NCBI RefSeq assembly: GCF_026341035.1
Contig: NZ_JAPEOQ010000002.1
Location: 124,001 to 188,000 of the forward strand
From: Streptomyces sp. NBC_01016
Lineage (GTDB): Bacteria; Actinomycetota; Actinomycetes; Streptomycetales; Streptomycetaceae
DNA: 64,000 nucleotides
Direction of reading: 5' to 3'
This document shows, in pieces, positions 8,230 to 16,600 of the stretch. How positions within the stretch are numbered: the first letter of the stretch is position 1; each line of letters opens with the position of its first letter. Below the pieces are notes generated by a model that saw nothing but the letters and a program-made list of their open reading frames with translations, had not been told where the DNA came from and searched no databases. Position numbers and translations under genes: made by a program.

Positions 8230-9233
8230 CGCAGGGTCTCCTTGACGTGGAGCGGGTTGGCGTCGGTGCCGTCGCCGGTCAGGGCGAGGAACACGTCGTC
8301 GAGGTCGGGGGTGTGCACGGAGAAGTCGGCGGCCTGCACACCGGTGGCGTCCAGCCGGTCGAACAGGGAGCGCAGCGCGGCGAGGTCGCCGTCGCCCGCG
8401 ATCCGCAGCGCGAGCTCCTGGTCGTCGCGGGCCGAACCGGGGAAGGCCTCGGCCGCCCGCTCGTACTCGGCCCAGTCGTTGAACCGCAGCCGTACGTGGC
8501 TGCCGGGGATCTGCGCCTTGAGCTCGTCGGCGGTGCCCTCGGCGACGATCCGGCCACCGTCGAGCACGGCGATCCGGTCGGCCAACTGGTCGGCCTCTTC
8601 GAGGTATTGCGTGGTCAGGAAGACGGTGACGCCGCCGGCGACCAGGTTCCGCACGGTCTCCCACATGGTGCGGCGGCTGCGCGGGTCGAGCCCGGTCGTC
8701 GGCTCGTCGAGGAAGATGATCTGCGGGTCGCCGACGAGCGTCATGGCGAGGTCGAGGCGGCGCCGCATGCCACCGGAGAAGGTGGCCGCGCGGTTCCCTG
8801 CGACATCCGCGATGCCGAAGCGCTCGAGCAGCTCCTTCGCCCGTTTCCTGCCCTCGCGCTTGCCGAGCCGCAGCAGGTCGGCCATGAGGAGCAGGTTCTC
8901 CTCTGCGGTGAGCATGTTGTCGAGCGCGGCGAACTGCCCGGTGACCCCGATCGCGGCGCGGACGCCGTCCGGCGCTCCGGCGACGTCGTGCCCGGCCACC
9001 TGCGCCTGGCCGCCGTCCGCGTCGACGAGCGTGGACAGGATCCGCACGGTCGTCGTCTTCCCGGCCCCGTTCGGCCCGAGCAGGGCGAAGACCGAACCGG
9101 CGGGGATGCTCAGGTCGATGCCGTCGAGCACGGTCTTGTCGCCGTAGGACTTGCGCAGGCCGACGGTGGAGACGGCGAGCGGGACCCGTCCGGTCCCACT
9201 GCGGGTGGATGTGGACATGACAGATGAAGGCAT
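8226..9233 (-). CDS. ABC exporter ATPase, DrrA-like
   Basis: This 335-residue ATPase carries Walker A LLGPNGAGKTTT, signature FSGGMRRRLDLAM, Walker B IIFLDEPTTGLDPRSR and a C-terminal extension of the DrrA type. I chose the ATG at 9233 because GGAGGG lies about five bases upstream; an in-frame ATG at 9218 is the alternative. It sits in a row of four same-strand genes (RHH regulator, DUF4097 protein, ATPase, permease), so expression may depend on the ribbon-helix-helix protein upstream. The 115-base space to the DUF4097 gene holds short GGTGCCGG-type repeats. Confidence 0.92.
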   Translation of the reverse strand: MPSSVMSTSTRSGTGRVPLAVSTVGLRKSYGDKTVLDGIDLSIPAGSVFALLGPNGAGKTTTVRILSTLVDADGGQAQVAGHDVAGAPDGVRAAIGVTGQFAALDNMLTAEENLLLMADLLRLGKREGRKRAKELLERFGIADVAGNRAATFSGGMRRRLDLAMTLVGDPQIIFLDEPTTGLDPRSRRTMWETVRNLVAGGVTVFLTTQYLEEADQLADRIAVLDGGRIVAEGTADELKAQIPGSHVRLRFNDWAEYERAAEAFPGSARDDQELALRIAGDGDLAALRSLFDRLDATGVQAADFSVHTPDLDDVFLALTGDGTDANPLHVKETLR

Positions 9234-9264
9234 GGGGCCCTCCGGTGTGAGGGTGCGGGGTGAT

Positions 9265-9318
9265 GGGTGCCGGCGAAGGTGCCGCCGGTGAAGGTGCCGG
9301 CGCCGGTGAAGTGCCGGG
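9265..9318. repeat. Short imperfect tandem repeats
   Basis: Between the DUF4097 gene and the ATPase, variants of GGTGCCGGCGAA and GGTGCCGCCGGTGAA recur four times. This may be plain low-complexity spacer. The purine-rich copies lie just ahead of the ATPase ribosome binding site. Confidence 0.5.
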
Positions 9319-9348
9319 AAGCGTAAGGGTGTTGTGTCCGTGCGCCGC

Positions 9349-10191
9349 TCAGTGCTTGGCGCGGCGGATGTCGATGTTGCCCCACTTGGTGCGGGCGCGG
9401 ACCTTGACGGAGTCCTCGGACTCCGCGGGCGCCTCGGAGGCGGTGAGGGTGTTGCGGACCTGGCCGTTGTCGGCGTTCGCGTCGAGCCAGGCGGCGGTGC
9501 CCTCGCGGATGCCGACCTCGATGGCGCCGAAGCTGGTCTCCAACTGGACGGTGCCGCGGGCGACATCGGCCACGCGCAGGGCGCCGTGGGCGGTGGTGGC
9601 GGCGACCGAGCCCTCGGCGCGCCCGATCTCGATGTCGCCGTGGGCGCCGTTCACCCGCAGCTCACCGGTCACGGCGTCGATCATCGTGGTGCCGTACGAG
9701 TTCTTCAGGACGGCGTGACCGTCGATGACACCGACCCGCAGGCTGCTGGAGCTGGTGGTGATCTCGGCCATGCCTTCGACCCGGTCCACATGGACCGAGC
9801 CGTGCGCCGTCTTGAGGTCCAGCGGCCCCGTGGTGTCGAGGCGGACATCGCCGCCCGAGGTCTTCACGCGGACCTTGCCGAGCCGGCCCTCGCCGAGCAC
9901 CTGGGTCCAGGAGCCGGTCAGTTCGACGGACGAGCCGGTCGGAAGCTCGACCGTCACGTGCACGCCCCCGCTCGGGCCGATCATGCGGCGCTCCTTCGTC
10001 CGCACGGTGAGCACACCGCCCGCGAACGAGACCTCGGTCTGCTCGGCGGCCCGCACGTCCTTGTCCCGCTTCGGGTTGCTGGGCGTCACCTCGACGACGG
10101 TGTCGGGGCGCTCGCTCGCGGTGAACTGGATGGAACCGGCGCCCACATGGGCGTTGACCGAAATCGCTTCGGGGGTCTCGTAAGTAGGCAT
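9349..10191 (-). CDS. DUF4097 family beta-strand repeat protein
   Basis: A 280-residue protein made almost entirely of short, regularly spaced beta-strands (repeated patterns such as TAHGSVHVDRVEG and TTAHGALRVADVARG). This is characteristic of the DUF4097 putative adhesin/beta-helix family. No signal peptide or membrane segment is visible, so it is probably cytoplasmic. The start at 10191 is supported by AGGAGGAC upstream. Its constant company with an RHH regulator and an ABC exporter suggests an accessory or sensing role for that exporter, but the molecular function is unknown. Confidence 0.8.
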   Translation of the reverse strand: MPTYETPEAISVNAHVGAGSIQFTASERPDTVVEVTPSNPKRDKDVRAAEQTEVSFAGGVLTVRTKERRMIGPSGGVHVTVELPTGSSVELTGSWTQVLGEGRLGKVRVKTSGGDVRLDTTGPLDLKTAHGSVHVDRVEGMAEITTSSSSLRVGVIDGHAVLKNSYGTTMIDAVTGELRVNGAHGDIEIGRAEGSVAATTAHGALRVADVARGTVQLETSFGAIEVGIREGTAAWLDANADNGQVRNTLTASEAPAESEDSVKVRARTKWGNIDIRRAKH

Positions 10192-10286
10192 GGCTGTCCC
10201 GTCCTCCTGGCTCGTTGGGGCGTCCCCGCTGATGGGACGTGGTGCGCCGTTCTCCTGGCGGTGGTGCGGGTGGGGCGGGGGCGCGG

Positions 10287-10799
10287 CTAGCGCACCCACC
10301 CCGTGAAGCTCTGTCCGACGGTGCGGCTCTTCTCTGTCGTACGGGGCCCGGCGCCGCCGTCGACCGCGCCGGACACCGCGCGCACCAGCCACGCGTTGAC
10401 CGAGAGGCCCTCCCGGCTCGCAGCCTCCTCGGCGCGGGCCTTGAGGTGGGCGGGCAGGCGCAGGTTGACGCGGGCGGTGCCGCCCTCGTCGGTCTCGGGT
10501 ACGGGCGGCGCGGCCGGAGCTTGAAGGGGCTCGGCGGGCGCTGCCGGGGTGTCGCGCGGCTGTGGTGTCACCACGAACTCGGGGTCGAGCCCCCGCAGCC
10601 GTACGTCGACCGAACCGGGCGCCAGGTCGCGGGTGATCTCGTCCATGGCGGCGGAGAGGACGTTGAGCATCGTGAGCCGGGTGGCCGACTCCAGCGGAGC
10701 GGTGAGCCGCTCCGCCAGTTCGCGTGCTTCGTCCCCACCGGCTTCGGCGGCCACCGCGAGCTCGCGGTGCAGGGTGTCGACGTAGGGCGTGAGGTCCAT
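10287..10799 (-). CDS. Ribbon-helix-helix protein (HicB/Arc-like regulator)
   Basis: A 170-residue protein. The last third (about residues 115-150) has the Arc/HicB ribbon-helix-helix pattern, with ARVNLRLPAHLKARAEEAASREGLSVNAW as strand-helix-helix. The N-terminal half is a helical segment without a known match, joined by a proline/alanine linker. It is the first gene of the DUF4097/ABC exporter row. Directly upstream lies an array of GTGGCNCCA words, so autoregulation of the whole operon is likely. No HicA-type toxin is adjacent, so I read it as a regulator rather than half of a toxin-antitoxin pair. Confidence 0.75.
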   Translation of the reverse strand: MDLTPYVDTLHRELAVAAEAGGDEARELAERLTAPLESATRLTMLNVLSAAMDEITRDLAPGSVDVRLRGLDPEFVVTPQPRDTPAAPAEPLQAPAAPPVPETDEGGTARVNLRLPAHLKARAEEAASREGLSVNAWLVRAVSGAVDGGAGPRTTEKSRTVGQSFTGWVR

Positions 10800-10805
10800 G
10801 ACGTC

Positions 10806-10880
10806 ATAGTGGCACCACTATGGCGCCACGCGCAAGCCCTTTGGCTCAGAGTGGCACCATGTGGCATCACGTGGCGCCAT
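10806..10880. promoter_or_regulatory. Phased operator array upstream of the RHH regulator
   Basis: Five copies of GTGGC(A/G)CCA-like words start at 10809, 10820, 10851, 10861 and 10871. The spacings of 11, 31, 10 and 10 bases all keep the same face of the helix. The first copy is embedded in a 7-base inverted repeat (ATAGTGG/CCACTAT) and others are self-palindromic (TGGCGCCA). A reversed partial copy follows near 10894. Such arrays are typical binding sites for ribbon-helix-helix dimers. Confidence 0.65.
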
Positions 10881-10976
10881 GCTGTGTCACGCGGTGCCAG
10901 TGTGCGGACTGTGCGCAGGATGCAGGTGAGGTGCGTGTGGATCAAGTGACCGTCGCGTGTGAACTGGGTGCATGGT

Positions 10977-11001
10977 GAACCGTTTTCGCCAGGGGTGCGT
11001 A
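10977..11001 (+). promoter_or_regulatory. Candidate ECF sigma promoter
   Basis: GAACC at 10977-10981 and CGTA at 10998-11001 are separated by 16 bases, the spacing of many ECF-type -35/-10 pairs. It lies 43 bases before the LamG gene, which precedes the ECF sigma gene on the same strand. Self-control of the pair is an inference. Confidence 0.45.
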
Positions 11002-11043
11002 GCCAACCAGTGACACGTTTATGCCGCACTTCTGAGGAACTTC

Positions 11044-11817
11044 ATGACGCGCAGATGGGCGCTTATCAGCACGATCGCCGTATTGACCGCCGCGCTGGTC
11101 TTCGTCGGCGTCCAACTGGTGCGCGGCCAGGACTCCGGAAACGAGAAGGCCGAGGCGAAACCGGCCGCGTCGCCCAGCCCGAGCAAGGAAGCCGAATCGC
11201 TGGACGGCCTCGGATGGTGGCCGCTGCACCGGTCCGGCACTGCGAAGGTCGGTGAGCACGATGCCGTGTTCAACGGCGGCGTGACCTGGGCAGAAGGCCC
11301 CGAGGGTGGTGCCCTGCGGCTGAACGGCACCAGCGGATACGCCAGTACCAACACCAGCCTCGACACCGCGGGCAAGGACTACTCGGTCGCCGCGCGCGTG
11401 CGCCTCACCGAGCAGAACCTGAAGGGCATGCACACCGCGCTCTCGCAGGAGGGCGACAAGAACAGCGCGTTCTTCCTCCAGTACTCCGGCCAGGACCAGA
11501 ATTTCGCCTTCAGTTTCCCCGGCGCACGTACCGTCGCGGAGTCGTCGGAGGAGCCCAAGGCCGACCGCTGGTACCACCTGACCGGCACGTACAGTCAGAA
11601 GGACCACCGGATGCGGATCTATGTGGACGGCAAGCTCGCTGGAACCAGGGTTGCTTCCAGCAGCGTCAAGCCCACGGGCAGCGTGATGATCGGCCGCGGC
11701 AAGTTCGGCGGAAAGGCCACCGACTACTGGAACGGTGACATCGCCGACGTGCATGTCTACGACCGCGAGTTGACATCCCGTGAGGTGAGCACGCTCTCCT
11801 CTCACGAACCGGGCTGA
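11044..11817 (+). CDS. Membrane-anchored LamG (concanavalin-like) domain protein
   Basis: A 257-residue protein with an uncleaved-looking N-terminal membrane segment (about residues 6-25), a short charged/Pro-Ser linker and one LamG-like jelly-roll domain from about residue 55. The motifs ADRWYHLTGTYS and MRIYVDGKLAG are the usual LamG core. It probably faces outside the membrane and binds a carbohydrate or surface ligand. GAGG seven bases upstream supports the ATG. The following gene encodes an ECF sigma factor with no recognisable anti-sigma nearby, so a sensing or target relationship is possible but unproved. Confidence 0.8.
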   Translation: MTRRWALISTIAVLTAALVFVGVQLVRGQDSGNEKAEAKPAASPSPSKEAESLDGLGWWPLHRSGTAKVGEHDAVFNGGVTWAEGPEGGALRLNGTSGYASTNTSLDTAGKDYSVAARVRLTEQNLKGMHTALSQEGDKNSAFFLQYSGQDQNFAFSFPGARTVAESSEEPKADRWYHLTGTYSQKDHRMRIYVDGKLAGTRVASSSVKPTGSVMIGRGKFGGKATDYWNGDIADVHVYDRELTSREVSTLSSHEPG

Positions 11818-11958
11818 CCGGCGCCGACGCGCCGAACATCACCGCCGCCGCGGGCCGCCGGGCGCCACACGTGCGCACGGCGGCCTTCGGCGGTGCCTGT
11901 CGGTCCGCACCCGGCGGAACCCGTCTTCCCCCACAGAAGATCCGGAGAGGAAAGGCCC

Positions 11959-12546
11959 TTGTCGGCCAGTGCTTCGCCCGAAGACCGGATACCCGGCCCC
12001 CGTGCCGCGGACCTCCAACCCGACGAGTTCCTCAGAGCGCTCTACGAATTCCACGGAACCGCGCTCCTGCAGTTCGCCGCGCGGCGACTGGAGGGCGACT
12101 GGCACCGCGCCGAGGACATCCTTCAGGAAGTCGCCATACGCGCCTGGCGGCATGCCGCGGAACTCGACCCGACCGCGGACTCGGCGCGGCCCTGGCTGTT
12201 CACCGCGCTGCGCAACCTCGTCATCGACGGCCACCGCGCCCGCCAGGCCAGACCGCCGGAGACCGGCGACCCCGAGCTTGCCCACCTGCCGGTGTCCGAC
12301 AACGTGGACCACATCCTCACCACCCAGGTCCTCGTCGAGGCGCTGGGCGACCTGCGGCCGTCCCAGCGCGAGGTCCTGCTGCACGTCCACTACCTCGGAC
12401 GCACCGTCAACCAGACGGCCAAGGTGCTCGGCGTGCCGCCCGGCACCGTCAAGTCCCGCACGTACTACGCCGCGCGTGCCATGCGCGAGGCGCTGAACAG
12501 GCGTGGGCTGTACGCGCACGGCGCGGTGGACAGCGAGGCGGCGTGA
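11959..12546 (+). CDS. ECF RNA polymerase sigma factor
   Basis: The protein contains sigma region 2 (about residues 27-95 of the short form, with RAEDILQEVAIRAW) and region 4 (LGDLRPSQREVLLHVHYLGRTVNQTAKVLGVPPGTVKSR). I prefer the TTG at 11959, giving 195 residues, because GGAGAGG lies eight bases upstream. The longer frame from GTG at 11893 lacks a site of that quality. It lies 141 bases after the LamG gene in the same direction. No anti-sigma gene is adjacent: the next gene is convergent. An ECF-type promoter upstream of the LamG gene suggests possible autocontrol. Confidence 0.85.
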   Translation: MSASASPEDRIPGPRAADLQPDEFLRALYEFHGTALLQFAARRLEGDWHRAEDILQEVAIRAWRHAAELDPTADSARPWLFTALRNLVIDGHRARQARPPETGDPELAHLPVSDNVDHILTTQVLVEALGDLRPSQREVLLHVHYLGRTVNQTAKVLGVPPGTVKSRTYYAARAMREALNRRGLYAHGAVDSEAA

Positions 12547-12549
12547 CAC

Positions 12550-13497
12550 TCAGAGGGCCAGTCGTCCAGCGTGGCCGGTGATCTTCAGGCCGAGCGGTCC
12601 GGTGTCGAGCGAGCCGTCCGCGCCGATGCGCCAGCGCCACCCCGTGGGCGCCTCGCCGAGCACGAGGAGGGCGTCCCCGCGGCGCAGGCCGGAGAGCACC
12701 CCGTCCCGGCGCGGGAGTTGAGTGGCGTCCACGACGAACAGGTGGGGCACCTCGCCCTGCACGGCGATCCGGCTGCTGCCCTCGATCAGTCGGAACACCT
12801 GCGTGACGTCGGCCGAACCGGCAGCGGGCACACCCGCGTTCGCCGACGCCGCCGCACTGGCGAAGGCCTCCTCCAGGCTGGCCGCGCTGTGCAGCCGCGA
12901 GCTGCGCGTCTCGTCGCCGGTGAGGAGTCGGCCGTCGGCCAGCGAGCCCACCAGCGTGACCTGCGCGAGCGCCCCCACGGGACCGGCGAGCGCCTCGAGG
13001 ACGAGGGCCCGCACCATGCGGTGCACCTCGGCGTCCGGGCCCGTCACCGAGATGGGGCCCGCCGCGCGGGAGAGGTCGACGAGCACCCGGTCGGGGCCGT
13101 CGAGGCCCACCGTCACCGTCAGCGCGTACGGCAGGGCGGGCTCGCCGTCGGGGCCCGGCCGGTGCAGATCGTCGGGCGAGATCGTCCAGCGCTCGCCGTC
13201 CTCCTCGGCCGCCCAGGGCGCGGGCGCGTCCTGCTGGGCGCCGGCGAGCAGCAGCCCGAGCCGCTTCTCCGAGTAGACGACGGCGTACAGATCGGGCAGC
13301 GACCGGCCGGAGCGCAGGCATTCGCCCGTCAGCCGGCGCAGGCCCGCGTCGACGACGTCGAGCGCGGCGCGGCTCGTGACGGCGGCCGAGGCCTTGACGG
13401 GCTTCGGCGGTCGGCCCCGCAGCTCCGTGACGATCAGCACCGTCACCGCCGCGATCAGCGCAAGACCCAGCACCGCGGCCAGGACGTACCAGATCAT
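12550..13497 (-). CDS. Single-pass membrane protein next to EccC, unknown function
   Basis: A 315-residue protein starting with a strong N-terminal membrane segment (about residues 2-25). The ATG at 13497 is preceded by AGGAG at good spacing, so a longer frame to 13587 is not needed. The soluble remainder (about 290 residues) is rich in alternating strands and contains no motif I recognise. It is divergent from the large EccC ATPase gene across a 200-base region with a long hairpin, so it may be a type VII accessory component. That role is inferred from position only. Confidence 0.65.
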   Translation of the reverse strand: MIWYVLAAVLGLALIAAVTVLIVTELRGRPPKPVKASAAVTSRAALDVVDAGLRRLTGECLRSGRSLPDLYAVVYSEKRLGLLLAGAQQDAPAPWAAEEDGERWTISPDDLHRPGPDGEPALPYALTVTVGLDGPDRVLVDLSRAAGPISVTGPDAEVHRMVRALVLEALAGPVGALAQVTLVGSLADGRLLTGDETRSSRLHSAASLEEAFASAAASANAGVPAAGSADVTQVFRLIEGSSRIAVQGEVPHLFVVDATQLPRRDGVLSGLRRGDALLVLGEAPTGWRWRIGADGSLDTGPLGLKITGHAGRLAL

Positions 13498-13558
13498 CCA
13501 CTGACTCCTTGTCACAAAACGGGAGCGGCACGGTCGCTGCGCCGTGCACCCGATGGCC

Positions 13559-13627
13559 ACTACGGGGCCGGCCTGCGGATGGTTCACAGGAAAGTTCCGT
13601 GAACCGTCCGCCGACCGGCCCCGTAGT
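13559..13627. promoter_or_regulatory. Long imperfect hairpin between divergent genes
   Basis: A perfect 13-base outer stem (ACTACGGGGCCGG with its complement) continues inward through paired GCGGA/TCCGC and GGTTCAC/GTGAACC blocks around a small loop. It sits in the leader of the eccC-like gene, 72 bases before its start. It may be an attenuator, an operator or a terminator insulating the two divergent promoters. Confidence 0.6.
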
Positions 13628-13699
13628 CACGTCAGTGGTACGGGAGCCGTCGACCGCGGCTGCCCACGCCCCCATTCACCCTGGCTGGAGGACGTTTTC

Positions 13700-16600
13700 G
13701 TGTCGTTGATGTTGACCGTGGTCGAGGCGGGTGGTGACGCGTTCGACGTCCACCTCGACGCCGACCCCGACACGCCCATGAGCGCTGTCGCGGAGGCGCT
13801 GGCCGGGGCGGGAGGCGTCCACCGGCCCCCGGAGGGCCTCGGCCTGTACGCCGACGACCGGCTGCTGCCCGGGGACCTGCGGCTGCGGGACGCGCCGCTC
13901 CAGCACGCCTCCATCGTGGGCCTGGGCCGCCCGGCCGGCACCGCGGCCGCCGAACCGGACGGCCTGGTGGAGGTCCGTGCGGTCGGCGGTCCCGGAGCGG
14001 GCGCCGTGCACCGGATCGACATGGGGGAGTACCGGATCGGCCTCGGCCACGACGGCTCCGCCCAGGTCCTGCGCGCCGTCCCCGACCTGCCGTCCGCCGT
14101 GCTCACGGTCGGCCCCGGCGGACGCTGCCGGATCGCGCCCGACGCGTCCGTGCCGGGCGACGGCTCGCTCCAGCTGGACCGCGAGAAGGTCACCGAGGCG
14201 GTGGCCTGGCCCGTCGGCGCGCAACTCCTCGTCGGCGGCGCCCTGTTGGAGCTCGCGCTCCCGCAGAAGCCGGACGCCGCCGTGCAGGCGTCCGAGGACG
14301 GCACCGGCTGGGACTACAACCGGCCACCGCGGCTGCACCCCGCCGAGCGCGCCACCCGCTTCACCCTGCCGTCGCCGCCCGCACCGCTCGCCGCCCGGCC
14401 GCTCCCGTGGATCACCGCCGCGGCCCCGATCGTGATGGCCGTCGTGGGTGCGCTGGTCCTCAACCGCACGTCGATGCTGCTGTTCGGGCTGCTGTCCCCG
14501 GTCGTGGTCGTCGGCAACTACGTGATGAGCCGCCGCAGCGGCCGCCAGTCCCACTCCGACAGCGTCGCCGAGTTCGAGGAGAAGAAGGCGCGCATCGAGG
14601 GCGACGCGAACGAGGCCCTCACGGCCGAACGCACCGCCCGGCGCCGCGGCTTCCCGGACCCGGCCGAGGTCGTCCTCACCGCCGTGGGCCCCCGGCGCCG
14701 CCTCTGGGAGCGCCGCGCCACCGACGCCGACTTCCTCGAACTGCGCGTCGGCACCGCCGACATGGACTCCGACGTCGTGCTCCACGACCCGACGAAGGAC
14801 GAGCACCGCCGCCAGGACCCGTGGACCGCCTACGACGTCCCCGTGACGGTGCCGCTGCGCGAGCACCACGTCCTCGGCATCGCGGGCCAGGGCCCGGGCG
14901 CACGCTCCGTGGCCCGCTGGGCCATCGCCCAGGCCGCCGTCCTGCACAGCCCCCGCGACCTCCAGATCCACCTGCTGACCACCGGCGAACAGGGCCGCGA
15001 CGGCTGGTCCTGGCTGCGCTGGCTGCCGCACGTCCGCAAGAAGTCGGGCGACACCCCGGCCTCCATCGGCTACGGCACCGAGAGCTGCGCCCTCCGCGTC
15101 GCCGAACTCACCGCGCTGATCGCCGAACGCGCCACGGCGACGGCGGCCGAACGGCGCGGCAAGCCCGCGGGACCCGACGTGCTCGTCGTCCTCGACGGCG
15201 CCCGCAGGCTGCGCTCGCTGCCCGGCGTGACGCAGATCCTGCGCGAGGGCCCGGCCGTCGGCGTCCGCGCGGTCTGCCTCGACGCCGAGGAGCGGCTGCT
15301 GCCCGAGGAGTGCCTCGCCGTCGTCGCCGAGGAGCCCGGCGGCACCATCCGGGTGGGCCGCTCCGGCCGTGGCACCGTCACCGGCGTCCGGCCCGACCTG
15401 GTCTCCGCCGACTACTGCCGTTCGCTGGCCCGTGCGATGGGCCCGCTGCGCGACCCGGGCGGCGGCGACGAGGAGGCCGCCGTGCTGCCCGCCTCCGCGC
15501 GGCTGCTCGACGTCCTCGCCCTCGACCCGCCGCAGGCCGCCGGCATCCGGGGGCGCTGGCTCGCCGGCGGCCGCTCGACCCGCGCGGCGGTCGGCGTCTC
15601 CCTCGACGGCCCGTTCCACCTGGACCTGAAGCGCGACGGCCCGCACGGCCTCGTCGCGGGCACCACGGGTTCCGGCAAGTCCGAACTCCTCCAGACCATC
15701 GTCGCGTCCCTCGCCGTGGCGAACCGCCCCGACGCGATGACCTTCGTACTGGTCGACTACAAGGGCGGCTCCGCGTTCAAGGACTGCGTGGACCTGCCGC
15801 ACACCGTCGGCATGGTCACCGACCTCGACGCCCACCTCGTCGAGCGGGCCCTGGTGTCGCTGACGGCCGAACTCACCCGGCGCGAGCACATCCTCGCCGC
15901 GGCGGGCGCCAAGGACATCGAGGACTACATCGACCTCCTGGAGCGCGAACCCGGGTCGGGCCGCGACCCGATGCCCCGACTCCTCATCGTCATCGACGAG
16001 TTCGCCTCGATGGTCCGCGACCTGCCCGACTTCGTGAAGGGCCTGGTCAACATCGCCCAGCGGGGCCGTTCGCTGGGCATCCACCTGATCCTCGCGACCC
16101 AGCGCCCCAGCGGCGTCGTCTCCTCCGAGATCCGCGCCAACACCAACCTGCGTATCGCCCTGCGCGTCACCGACTCCGGCGAGAGCCAGGACGTCATCAA
16201 CTCCGGTGAGGCCGCCGGGATTTCGCAGAGCAACCCGGGCCGCGCCTACGTCCGCCTCGGCCAGAACTCCCTCGTCCCGTTCCAGTCCGGACGCGTCGGA
16301 GGCCGTCGCCCCGGCGCCTCCACGATCTCCCTGCCCGCTCCCTGGGCAGTGGCGGTCGGCTGGGAACACCTCGGCGAGCCGCTCCCGGCGCGCCCCCGCG
16401 CCGCCGCCGCGCCCGCCGAGGTCGAGACCGACCTCACCGGGCTCGTCACGGCGATCCGCGCGGCCGACCGGGAGATGGGCATCCCCCGGCAGCACAGCCC
16501 CTGGCTCCCTCCGCTGCCCGAGGTCCTCGTCACCCGCGACCTCCCGGCCCCCGCCCCCTCGCACTACGACCTCCAGCCCGTCCCGTACGGCGTCGTGGAC

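Noticed and set aside
10287..10799. HicB antitoxin of a toxin-antitoxin pair
   Set aside because: Only the ribbon-helix-helix part matches; no HicA-sized toxin gene is adjacent, so it is described as a regulator.
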